This document shows, piece by piece, positions 9,946 through 20,550 of a DNA stretch of 64,000 nucleotides. The notes under the pieces were generated by a model. The model had not been told where the DNA came from. It ran no database searches and worked only from the letters and a program-made list of their open reading frames with translations. Position numbers and translations under genes: made by a program. The DNA is from Anas platyrhynchos (taxonomy: Eukaryota; Chordata; Aves; Anseriformes; Anatidae), in NCBI RefSeq assembly GCF_047663525.1, contig NC_092600.1, positions 806,001-870,000 on the forward strand. The letters run 5' to 3'. How positions within the stretch are numbered: the first letter of the stretch is position 1; every line of letters begins with the position of its first letter.

Positions 9946-12774
9946 CTTTTTCTTTTTTTTTTTTTTCTTTAATGTAGAAAATAAACCTACACATGGTCTT
10001 TGCCTGAGAAGGATCAAAGTTTCCTTGCTGGGTTGAGCTTCCTGGGGGCAGCTTTTCCATCAGGAGCTGCCTGAGTTGGGCAGGAGCTGGGACTTGGAAA
10101 GTGTGGGGAGGATGACAGAAATTTGGGTATGGCAGATGAAAGCCAATTTGGCTTGAGTTTGTAGCAAGTCCTGCTGGCAAGAAGTGAGGGAAACCATGAA
10201 ACCATCCATGTTTTAATTTTGAAATAATTAAGTCATTAATCAGCCTAAAAGTTTTAGCATTTAGCTATGGAAAAGTGAATGCAGAAATCTAGTTGCAGTC
10301 TTACCAGTGTTGTTTGAAGAGGGATTATGGATTTTTGGCCTCTTAAAAATGCATCTAAATTTGGGCAGATTCATTCTTGGCATGACTCTATTAACTTACA
10401 AGTGTTATTATCAAGAGTACCAAAATGCCAGCAAGCTGTGTATTACAATGAAGTCAGGGATGTACAACAAAAATGATTAAGGAGCTTGAAAAACTTAGAA
10501 GGAAAGATTAAAAGAACAAAATGTTTCAATTGGATAAACAGCAACTAAGAGTGGCTGTGATAATCAGCTACTGCTGTGTGAAGGGTACAAGTGCCAAGAA
10601 GAGAACATAATTTTAAAATGGATTCAGCTACAAGTAACAGGATAAACTATATGGCACGGATGAGAGGTTTCTTTTTTCTTCTAACATTCAGAGCTGTTAG
10701 ACTGGAGAGATGCTCCCAGATGTTTGTCTCTGGCTAGGTCACCCCTTTTAGGCACCAGACTTTGGTTTCTTTCCCTTGCCCTTTCTATGAAGTCCAGCTA
10801 GGTTGGGAAAGCATGCTCGTTTTCAAGAGTGCCTAGCTAAGTAACAAATTGCATTGGAAATGCCGTTTCCAAGGAGGATGTAGACTCCGTTAGGCAGTGT
10901 GGCACCTCAGGTATGTGTGGTGTTGGCAGATCCCTGAGGAAAATGGGTGGCAGTCTCTGAGGACCCCAAGTGCAATAGGCTTCAGTGGGAATGAGGATGC
11001 TGAGAGGCAAAGCTACCTGTGAGGAAAATACTTAGAAGCGAATACCCAGGCAGCTGGCAATGCCTGCATGGGCACTATGCACCTAATGCCAACATCCAGG
11101 CGCTGCTGTCATTAAGTTCCTGTTTGGTTTTCATGTCATTCAGAGATTGCCTTGGCATAAATCCCAATCTGAGAAGTTTGCACTGGTAAGTGTGTCAATA
11201 CCAACTAAAACCTGATGTTGAGTGTTGCTCAAAATCCTGGATCAAAGCTAAGCCTGTGTGACAGTCTTGCTGAGCACAGCACACTTCCCCCCCTTTGTTG
11301 CAGCCATGGGCAAAAAGCTGAGTGCAACTGGGGAGCAGCTGGGCTCAAGTGGGCCCTAGAAATCCAGGTGATGCCCTTCTGATCAGCTGGTTCTGAAAAT
11401 CCAGCCTGAATTAGTGAGAATGCCTTGGGAATGAAGGTATAGCGTAAGGCAGGATCTTCTGCAGATAGGTACAGACACCGCAGGGTGTGGCAGCACATTA
11501 GAGGCCCTTAGTTTCATGAGACAAACAGCCAAATTTGTGGGGTGCGCAGCTTCTGTCGGTAGAGCAGTGGTGATGTTCCCATAGCAGTGCTTACAAAGGG
11601 GGGAGCGGACACGGCCTCTGCTGGGGAGTCAGGGATGCTCCGTTAAATGCTCGGAGGTGGTGACACAACTGCACCTGGCAATCTCAGAGCCATGTTTATT
11701 TATGAAGAAGTCTGTAATCAGCAGCAAGGCTCATGTTTGTTTCACAAAATATTTTGGGTAAGCGGAAAGAGAATGTCCTAATTGCCTTTTAGGTAAATGC
11801 CTTCTTCAGTTCATTAGGGTCCTGCTTAATTAACAACATTTTTCTCTCAAACGTGGTAAGAATGTGCTGGAGGTGGAGTCAGTGGCTTTGACCAAGCTGC
11901 TCGTACTTTGAGATAAGATACGTTTGCACATTTTTCTTTATTTCTGTAAGTCGCATTCTGCTTGGATCTAGCTCTTCTCCCCAACAACCTGCTTGGTCTG
12001 GAGCCTTGTGTAAGTGTTGGTACAAAGGGCTGGATTCCTGTTGTATTTTGTGCCATACCCTGCTTTTCTACTGATACTTTAACAGCAAACATAGTGATGG
12101 TTTTATGAAGGAATGTTCTTTTACCCTGTGTTTTGTTGTTCTGGTACTAGCTCAGACTGCTGCTTTATGCAGGCAGCTGTTGAGCTGAACAGTGTTTCAA
12201 GAACCTGCAACTGGCTGCTTTGTTCTCTAACATTAAACCAAAAATCTCATCTCAGAACACTATTGTGATGTAGGACAGTGGTGATTCATTGAAAATTGTC
12301 AAGTTGGACTAAATATCTATTGCTGCTGATATACAGAAGTCGCTATAAACTGCCAGAGTGTAGGGCACAGGCATGTTGTATGGCATGTGAGAAATGGCAC
12401 GAGTTCTCTGGTAGAAATCTATTAAACTCTTTGGGGAGGAAAATACCTGCAATGCTCATAAATACCAATCAGTCTGACTTCATGGTTTGCCCGTACCGAT
12501 ACCAGATGTATTCTACATACCTCATGTAAAATCTCAGGAAATCTGCCTGTTGGTAGGGTGGAAATGCTTTTACTGGAAGATAGGAAATCAGGATTGTAAT
12601 GAAACTCGGGGTATTAGTTGACTGGCTTTCACTTGGGCATTGCCTGCTCTGGCAATGAGATACTGATGGTATTTTAACAAAGGCTTTTAATAAAAGGTGC
12701 CATAGCTAGGCTGGGATAAGCCTGGTACCTCTGCAGAGAGTGGGGTAAAAGCCATTTTTTTGTCTCTGTATGAC
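9946..12774. other. Unique noncoding DNA
   Basis: Begins with a T-rich tract (9946-9970). An A-rich minus-strand frame of 120 codons overlaps that tract and is an artefact. A short hairpin (7-bp arms, 5-nt loop) lies at 10854-10872. The - strand frame at 11229-11498 is protein-like over a short stretch but has no supporting context. No repeat family is recognised. Confidence 0.45.
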
Positions 12775-12800
12775 AATAAAGCACTTTAATTCCAGCAACC
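12775..12800 (+). terminator. Possible poly(A) signal AATAAA
   Basis: TGACAATAAAGCAC: the hexamer is at 12775-12780. The flanks resemble a genuine 3'-UTR end, but the downstream GT-rich element is weak. It could end a + strand transcript starting at the 2683 promoter candidate. That link is inference. Confidence 0.2.
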
Positions 12801-12846
12801 AAGGAGGTAATGCTGTTTGACAAATAAGCTTTTATTGCTTAGTATT

Positions 12847-13266
12847 TGTTCAAAGCACTCTTGAAAAATATCTTTGATAGACTGCTAGTAGAGAGTCTTC
12901 CAAGTATTGCTTTGAAATAAGGTGTGGGAGGGAGAACTTGTGTGGAATTATAGCTCTTAGGGAAATCTTCTGTAAATACCTGTTGTACGGCACAACCTGA
13001 TCCATCCCATGGACACACAGCTTGTCTGTCAAACACTTTTCAGCTACAAGAAGTCTGACAGGAATATTCTGGGAGCTTCCAAAAGCTTCCAAATAGGTGA
13101 CAAACTCTCCTGGAGGCAAGGAAATCTCTGAAGGCTTTGCTAAAGATGCTGTACCAGTGGCCTCTGGGACACCCCTGCTGTTAACTGGAACTTTGGAAGA
13201 GGATGTGTCTGTATCTGAAGCCAGCTGAATTGAGTGCAGTTGTGCAGGACCCTGACAAGGCTTTGC
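12847..13266 (-). other. Protein-like open frame with splice-bounded exon candidate (ZP-like?)
   Basis: The - strand is open for 139 codons (13266 down to 12850) with no ATG at a plausible start. Inside it, 13109-12980 is bounded by good splice-like sites: upstream TTTCCTTGCCTCCAG acceptor (AG at 13111-13110) and downstream CAG/GTATTT donor (GT at 12979-12978). The 130-nt interval starts in phase 1 and ends in phase 2 and reads GEFVTYLEAFGSSQ, then IPVRLLVAEKC, then a Cys/His-containing tail ending VVPYN. The order Gly-Glu, Tyr-Leu-Glu-Ala, then Pro-Val-Arg-Leu-x-Val before a Cys recalls the segment before the conserved Cys in the second half of ZP3-type zona pellucida domains. Spacing to that Cys is one residue longer than usual and the following residues do not match the family. 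I found no partner ZP exons nearby. It may be a relict exon or chance. Confidence 0.2.
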
Positions 13267-14122
13267 TCACTGCTGTGACACTGAGCCGCAGCGCTGCCTC
13301 CTGCTCCTCCTGCTGCTCGTGTGTGCGGCTGTCCTGGCAAGGCTCTGCATCTCCAAAGCCTGTGTGCTCACAGCCACTTCCCGACAGTTTCTGAAGCACC
13401 GTGCTGACAAACTGCCAGGTGTGAGCACTGCCTCTCTCCTTTCCTACTTCCCAGGCACACGAAGCCACGTTTCACTGGCCTGCCAGCCGCTCTCTGCAGC
13501 AGGGGACCAGATGAAGCAGCCTTGCAAGCTTGTTCAGGCCATCTGGCTGCCAACTGGTGCTCAGGGGAATGAGTATACATGTTGGGAACCTGAATGCTGA
13601 TGGCAGGAGTTCCTTCTAAAAACCTGCAAGTTCCCAGCTCAAGTCCTTCTCCGTATTACAAGCAGGATGTGTTTCCTAGCTTGTTTCCATAATGAAGTTT
13701 CATGTGTATGCAGAAGGAAATGTTGCAGCTGGTGTCATCTGGCTAGTAATCAGCTTTTATTTAGGGTAAGAATAATATTGCAATGATTTCAGTATATCCT
13801 TTTAAAACAAATGCAACTGTAAGGAAACTGATTTTCCAATAATGAAAGCTTTTGCTGTGCTCCTAATTATCCTAGCAGCAATGTTGTGTATACCACTTTC
13901 CTCTACTGGTCATTTCTTATTTGCAGTAAATTCTTCCTGCAAAGATGTCTTGTCTTGCACAAAAATCTGCCCAGTACTACTCATCTTGTGCTATCCTTAA
14001 CTGATAAGTAATTGAATTCTCATTCCACAAAAGCTGTCACCAACCTATTGAAAAATAGTTCAGTGTTCATTCAGAGCCAAGACAATTGCCTGTAGCTTTA
14101 TGTTGCATTAAGTGTAGTGGTC
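13267..14122. other. Unique noncoding DNA with GC-richer patch
   Basis: 13240-13560 is GC-moderate and open on both strands in several frames (CTG/GCA-rich), without domain resemblance. 13620-14120 is AT-rich and resembles a 3' UTR leading to the poly(A)-type site at 14123. No mobile element is seen. Confidence 0.4.
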
Positions 14123-14160
14123 AATAAAGCTGATTTGTTTATTGTATTGTTTTTTTCCCT
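14123..14160 (+). terminator. Strong-looking poly(A) site (AATAAA plus GT/T-rich element)
   Basis: AATAAA at 14123-14128 is followed at the usual spacing by a GT- and T-rich stretch (14133-14157), the full arrangement of a vertebrate cleavage and polyadenylation site. About 450 bases of AT-rich, stop-filled DNA precede it, as in a 3' UTR. No coding end is visible upstream on +, so a noncoding RNA or chance remain possible. Confidence 0.3.
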
Positions 14161-14379
14161 GTCATTTTGGAGTGGTCTGCATAGGGCAAACCTCACAAAT
14201 GATGCTAGTGGCTGACAACTGCATCAGACTGACCAGAGACTAAATGAGTTTGAGATCACATTAGGTATGTTCCTAGCTTTGGTAAGGATTGTTGCAGGTG
14301 GCTGTTTCACCAGTTTCATTTAGCAGCATGCACAGCCACGCACTGCTGCTGGCCACGCTTTCCTGCTCCTTTGCCTTAA

Positions 14380-14721
14380 AGGAAGGTTTCTACAAATCCA
14401 TACGATGATATCTGGTACTTCTGTCTTAAGTACCCAGATCAAGTGGCCTTACCAACATGCCCAGGTGAAAAGAGGCTTTTATTTCATACAGCTTATAAAT
14501 CCTCTGAGGGAATGATTGCTGTATTCATGTTCAGAGCTTATGACACCTCTTCATGGCTTCAGTATGCTCCAATTCATGCAGACAAGCAAGAGACTGAGTT
14601 TTTGCAGTCCATTGTTGGTCAAGAGATCCTCATGTGTGAGCTGGAGACTCGGGTCATTCAGGCTTCTTTCAAACCCATTTCTGTGCATGCTATGTGGAAG
14701 CTGTCATTGAACCAGAAGTAG
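14380..14721 (+). other. 113-codon open frame, unrecognised
   Basis: Open from just after a stop at 14377-14379 to a stop at 14719-14721. It contains no early ATG and would have to be an internal or terminal exon. The translation has a mixed, globular-looking composition (for example NPYDDIWYFCLKYPDQV early on), unlike the Pro/Leu-rich artefacts elsewhere. I recognise no family and see no convincing acceptor at its left edge. It lies just after the poly(A)-type site, which argues against belonging to that transcript. Chance is the leading explanation. Confidence 0.12.
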
Positions 14722-15814
14722 CTGCAGCTTTTGCTGACCCTTCAGCTTGTCATGCACCTGAGAGCATTGGGTTGGCATCTGGAGGATGTGTGAAGCCTTC
14801 AGATACATTAGCCTAATGAGCTCCCCACATCTGGGAGGTGCTTCAAACTGAGCACAGACTGGAGTTCCACGTGTCTGCTGGCAGAGATGATTTTTGTGAG
14901 CCAGCCATAGGCTGTGCAAGAGATTTCTTGCCATTCCTCATGTTTTGGACCTTACTAGTAAGCAGAGCGCCGTACTGTTTTCTGTAGATATTTACTCCCC
15001 CTGTCCCTGAGGGCTGCCCGTGTGCTTATGAGGGGTTTAAATTCTTTCACTCACTACATGTAATCCTGGCCGCGTTGCTTAGTGCTCGGGAAGTGAGTGC
15101 TGGGTGAAGTGAAGTCTGCAGTGAGAGTGCGGGGAGCCTGCTCTGGCACGTCTAATTATTGTGCCTGCCACAAAGTTTACTGAATTTTGGCCTCCAGGGT
15201 CAGGGATCTTAAATAAAATCTTCAGACCTGGAGGGATAAACGTGTTCTGTAATGCCATAATCAGTTTGGAGAATGAGCTTGTGCTGCAGCTTCAAATTAG
15301 GTCTTCAAATGGAGGTGCTGTTAATAGGATTTTACGTGTGCTGTGAAATTTCTGAACCTATCTGCGCTGTTGTTTGACATGCAAAGTGCGATGTTGTCTT
15401 TTTATTAGCAGTGCTGCATGTCTGACGTATCTCCCTGCTAGAGCTGTGGATAGACATCTTAAAAGCAAATTGTAATAGAAATTCTGAGCAGGATGAGATG
15501 AGAATTAGCTGCCTGTCTAGTGCTTTTCTGTTTATCTCCAAATGTCAGCACTCTGTGCTGAAAGTTTTGATAGGAAGGCATCTGTTGTTCCAGGCTAGAG
15601 AATTAGCAAATGAGAGAATTAGGGTGTGAGGAGATCGAGGGCTAATTGAATCACGCTGCAATGACAATAGTTCTGGAATGTGCTCATGGCAGGTCAAAAG
15701 AAGCAAGGAGGTGAGGTGCAGCAGGAGTGACTCACGCTGATTTGCAGAAAAGCCCTTTATGGAGAGCCTTGGATTACCAAACGCCTGAGGCAGTGGCTGA
15801 AGATGGTGCTCACT
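14722..15814. other. Unique DNA with homeodomain-core-rich block (15150-15760)
   Basis: 15150-15760 has many TAAT/ATTA cores (CTAATTATT at 15152, GAATTAGC, GCTAATTGAATCA near 15640) mixed with CpG-containing motifs and no simple repeats, a make-up seen in conserved forebrain, neural and limb enhancers. The flanking 14722-15150 is ordinary unique DNA. No gene is recognised on either strand. Confidence 0.25.
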
Positions 15815-15836
15815 GGGGGGGGGGGGGGGGGGGGGG
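15815..15836. repeat. Poly-G tract (G22)
   Basis: 22 uninterrupted G followed by AGG. It is a strong G-quadruplex former and a likely sequencing or assembly weak point. It creates a poly-Pro artefact in the minus-strand frames at 15545-16176. Confidence 0.95.
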
Positions 15837-18481
15837 AGGTAGACAGGAGACAGCATCTTGCTAACACACCTGAGGATGTGAGCTCACACCCATCTTCTGG
15901 CCTGGAACTCAAAGTGACCCAGCTGTAAGTGGATGTTTGAGTAAGGAGGTGATGGGGGTGCATCCCCGTGACTCTGCTAATTTGTGTGAGGCCCTGGGGC
16001 CTCCATGTCTCCTGATGGACCATTGATCCCAACATAGCCTTGCCAGTGGTGATCCTGCAAGCAGTGATGGCCCACAGGAACATTATCTGACACATCTGTG
16101 GGCCAGACAGGGATACTTCTCCTGTGCTGCTCAGAATACCATCGCTGAAATCAGAGAGCTTTTCCCAATGTCTCATTTAACAGTAATGAAGGCTTCCAGA
16201 CACAAGAAGGTGGGGTAGGGAACTAACCACACAAGACCAAGTTGGAACTGGTTGTGTAGAAGCTGAAACATTTGTCTAAAAATGGTTATTGCTGTTAAAC
16301 ACTTCATGGTGTGAAATTCAGCAGGATCCTGTTCTCGTATGAGCTATCATCTAACTGCTCATGTCTGTTTTTTTTTTGGAATAACTTCCACCTTCTTTGA
16401 TTAAAGGACTTGACCCACATGGCATCTGTTGCTGTTACATGGATGCTAAGACTGGTACTGAACTGTTTTAAAGCTTTGTACCTTTGTACCCAATTAAAAG
16501 GGAGTGTGTATTTAGAGACCTGTAAAGCTTGTGCTTTTTTCTAGGTCCTTGTCCATTGCCTGTCCGATGCTGCAACATAAACAGCATTTGTTTCAGGATG
16601 AGGATGCACTGAAAGGATCAGAAAGGAGAAGTTTACATTTTGCTTTCTTGGTAGATGCTGTCACAAGTGAACATTGCGTCTCTGATCTTTTCACCTAAAA
16701 TCAGGAACTTGCATTGAATAATCTAATGGAGTCACTGGATATGTTGTGGCACGTTATGGACCGTACTGTACTTCAGAGAAAAGAGTTAAGTTATTGTGTG
16801 GCTGCCCACACTGCAGCTGCTGCTGCTGGAGGGAGTGCAGGAAGTCCAGCTCCAGACATGCTCACCCCAGGCTTCTCACAGCATTTTGTCACTGTTCTCA
16901 CACATGCAAACTTTGTTCTTCTCCCTGTGGCTTTTCAATCCATACTCCCAGCAGGCTGTTATATTTTTAATGCCTGTTCAACAGTGGGACTTCCTTACAG
17001 CTTTCTGTAGCCACACCAGTGGTGCTATTTTTACCAGGAGTTCAGAAATGCCAGCACAGCACCGAAAACTTCCAGACTCCAGCAGTGCAGCTGTATCTAT
17101 ACACATCCTTATTGTACCACTGAGCCTCAGCTCAGTTTGTTCTTTCCTGGCTTTACATTCCATTATTTACAGCATGCGTTTTCTGACCCAAAATCATCAT
17201 TTCTGAGTTCACTTGGGTTACGAGACTCCTTGGAGCTTCACTGCAGCATTTCAGATGCTTTCCAGACTGGGAGAAGTCTCACTGTGCTGGTGGAGTTTTT
17301 CATGCTTACACTTGTGTGCAGACGAGCATGTGTAAAACCCAGCCAGCATTGCCTCTGGCACATTTGCACATTCTTCTGTACCCTTCAGGTGCCTGTGACC
17401 CATCCACTGTTACCGCAGCAGAGGGCTCTCCTTGTTGCCCCTCGGCTGTGCTGGTGCCACGTGGCATGTAGCTCAGTGCAGAGCACTGCTGGTTGCTGTG
17501 TCTCCTACCATCGGTTTGAGAATTATCTGTTCCTTGCTTGTTTTCCTATTGATCATGCTGCTCGTATGTAGCATTCTGATCAGCACTCTCTGTGGAGCGC
17601 TAACTGCTCCTTCCATCTTCCTCTCACCTTCTTTACTGCTGATATTTCCATCTTGGCAGCAAAAATAAAAAAGACCAAATAGAAAATAACCTTTTTCCTC
17701 TAAGACATCTTCAACAACCTCTGGAAAGAGATGAGAATGTAATGGCAAGAGCACAATTTGATTATATAATTAGATAAGGTCTGTATTGTCCTATGATAAA
17801 TGGGGCTGTTGGAACTGCCTGCAAGGTGAAACCTGGCTTTTTGAACATTTGGATTGTTTGATTTGGGAATTAACTTGTCTTTTGACATTTCTTTCAATTC
17901 ATTTTCAGGAGTAGCTTAGACAAATTTTTAAAAACTGTATTAGAAATCTAAAAGCTCAAAAATGACACCTGAGGTTTTCTGTTCTGCAGGATGAATGTTA
18001 CCAAAAATTCTTGCATTCCTATGCCACGTACCCCAAGAGATGAGATTTGAATGCTTTGCAGTTGCATTTAAACTTTGTATACAGCTTTGTTACACCTTGC
18101 TTTGTGCACATCACTACTGCTTACTCCAGTGCAGAGGCCCGGGCTTGGCTCCATGTGGTGGGGTTGCTCCCCCAGCACAGCTAATGAAGGTTTCCCGGTT
18201 ACATGCATCTTCTGCTCTGTATGAATGCATGTGGGAAGCGTAATGAATTTTAGCACACTTGTCCATGAAATCAGACTAATTTATCTCTATTTTTTAGTGA
18301 AGTGAGTGCTCATGTATAGAGAGAGACACCATGCATCAGTTCATAATTTGTTATCCAAGCGTCTTGTGTGCCTAAACCTTAGGGAGTGGGGTAGCAAAGC
18401 ACCAAAATTAGTGTTGTGTAGGGTGCAGGAGCACCAGCTCCATGGGCCTTCCAATGGTTTTAGGACTCTAAGAAATCAGAA
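15837..18481. other. Unique noncoding DNA
   Basis: Several overlapping + frames (16714-17668, up to 144 codons) arise in a pyrimidine- and Cys/Ser/Leu-codon-rich stretch that is also open in neighbouring frames. None looks like a known protein. The minus frame at 15757-16176 passes through the G22 tract and is rejected as a gene. AT-rich from 17700. No repeats beyond short T runs. Confidence 0.45.
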
Positions 18482-18505
18482 CTAAATATTACTCTAAATA
18501 TTACT
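18482..18505. repeat. 12-bp perfect tandem duplication
   Basis: CTAAATATTACT occurs twice head to tail at 18482-18493 and 18494-18505. A recent small duplication by replication slippage is the simplest explanation. Confidence 0.9.
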
Positions 18506-20531
18506 TCTGTGGCTCTTGATTGAACTAAAATGAGGAAAGGATAAAATAAAACTAGGAAATTATATTTTCCCTCATTTCCTGATTTGTCATTACTGCTCTC
18601 TCAATTAAGATTTTAGAAAGAGAACATGGAACAGTTATTCTGCTCCTACTGTTGCCTTTGCTGTAAGACTCCAGTGAGCAGGTAACCTGTTAAGTGCTGG
18701 AAAGAAGGGAAAGTTGATCCCTTTTAAAAAAGGGCTGTGCAAGAGGCAGTTCTCCATACCTGGCTGCCCAGTGTGAGCAGGTATGTCCCGGACAGAAAGG
18801 GCCCTGTTTGTCATCTGTACAAAACATTTTCATAATCACTTCGTTATTCCTTGATTTGTGCTTTGTTCCAACCATAAGCACCATGCAGAAGAAAAATTCA
18901 GTCTGTGCTTCTCAGAGCTTGAAATCTAAATGAAGAGAAGAAACACTGGGCCTCCTGCCCACAAATGGGTTTATAACACAATTATAAATCCATAAATGCA
19001 CTTTTTAGAAAGCAGACACCTATGAAACCAGTATCAAGCAACTCTGCTACCAGTGCAGCTGTCTGTAATTTTTCAGTTTCAGTCCATCAGAATGTTAAAT
19101 GGCAGTGAAGGGAGGGGGAACCAGGAGTATTTTTGATAGTATTTGTTCCATTATTCATCTACTTTATTCCTTATGCGTCATCCTGTGGCAGAACTTCTTT
19201 TCAAGAGCACACTGTGTGAGATGTTGAGCAAGTGCAGAGAAGAGGGTGCTGTCAGCTTTTGGCGGAGCCAGCACGTGTGGGAGTCGCTGCAAATCTTTTG
19301 GGGGAGCACTGCGCTCTCAGCAATGAAATGGAGATGTTCAGTGTTCCCTCATCGGGTGAGAGAATGTAAATATGATGAAAGTATGTGACGAATTAAAATC
19401 TGCTTTGTGGTTAACCTGCAAAATGTTGTTTTAAGAGAATTATTACAAAGCTCTTTTATGCAAATGAGTTGTAAAGGAAAGTGATGAAGTACTGTTGGGT
19501 TCTCACGTGTGTTAAGAATTATGGTTGGTATACAGTAAAACTGATGTTACTAAGAATCTGGAAGAGAAGATACAGGGAGTTTGGGAGGAAGCTGTTTTTT
19601 AAGGAAAAAAAAAGTTATCTCACTTAAAATCAAGGGGAGTAAAATAACAGGTTGGGATTAAAAGCTGTTGTGTTAGTGATTGTAGCTGAAATTTCTTGCC
19701 CAAGGTGTAGAGGGAGGAAGAAAAGTCCAGTGGGTTAAGGTGTTCTCATCTCTTACTGCAATTAAGGGAAGCTGTTGTCCAGCATGAGTAAAAGGGCCAT
19801 TTGCACAGCTGCTTGTAGCTGTAAAACCAAATGAACCTTTGCATGGGAGCGCAGTGTAACACTGGAGGTCTGGGGACCATTTCTGTCTACAGCATAAATG
19901 GGTTGGTTTATCCCACACGGTGGGAGCTGTGGTGACCTCAGTGCCTGTGTGTTGTCACCTGCACGTCTCCACCCTGCATCACGCTGATCCTACTGCTGGA
20001 ACCGGGGAGGGCTTTGATACTGCCTGCAGTTCAGCATCAGCTTCCTTGGTGTTTGTTATCTCAGGGCTTGAAGAATGGGGTTTTGATCCAGCTCCATGGG
20101 GACTGACCTCCTCTTGAACTAAACATCTGGTATGAAATACAGATTGGTAAAAGAATTAATTTTAGCTCTGTGCAGACTGTGTAGCTCTTGGGAACAATGG
20201 GAAGCAGCAGCAGCTTCCACGTACCGGGAGCTATCAGCTCCTCGTTGCACCGCAAGTTCAGATCCCTCTTTTTTTCTCCTCCCTGGCAGCAGCATGAAAG
20301 GGTAGGAGGAAAGAATAAACTGAATGCTAATCTCCTCCCCCTGCTTGCCTTTAGATACGTGTTTCAGAAATGATTTGTTTCTGTACAAATCCTGTTTTTT
20401 ATACCTTTTTATTAAACAAAGCCTCCAAATAAATTTTAGCTGCTTTCCTGCCTGCCTAATCCTCATGTTTTCGTACAGATAAATCCTGTATAATTAGCTG
20501 TAGCTCCACAAGACTGCAGTGCCTGACGAGA
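18506..20531. other. Unique noncoding DNA
   Basis: AT-rich overall with a GC-richer patch at 19900-20120. The POU octamer ATGCAAAT lies near 19456-19463. No protein family is recognisable in the short frames. 20450-20560 has TAATTAGC next to a short palindrome. Confidence 0.45.
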
Positions 20532-20550
20532 ATGAAATGAAACATTTCAT
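20532..20550. repeat. Short palindrome ATGAAATG-AAA-CATTTCAT
   Basis: Perfect 8-bp arms at 20532-20539 and 20543-20550 with a 3-nt spacer. It could be a dimeric transcription-factor site. It lies next to TAATTAGC (about 20490) in an otherwise unique block. Confidence 0.85.

Noticed and set aside
11229-11498. Minus-strand frame with DPALRYTFIP, superficially like a ZP3 segment
   Set aside because: The phase is incompatible with the 12980-13109 exon candidate, the conserved Gly-Cys is missing and the rest does not match, so it is chance.
15545-16176. Minus-strand frames of 103 and 139 codons with poly-Pro
   Set aside because: Both pass through the G22 tract; no domain, no start context.
17216-17232. 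15-base string GGTTACGAGACTCCT also present near 36162
   Set aside because: A shared 15-mer is expected by chance about once or twice in 64 kb, and the flanks do not match.
16714-17571. Cluster of + frames up to 144 codons
   Set aside because: Three frames are open together in a pyrimidine-rich, stop-poor stretch, and none resembles a protein family.
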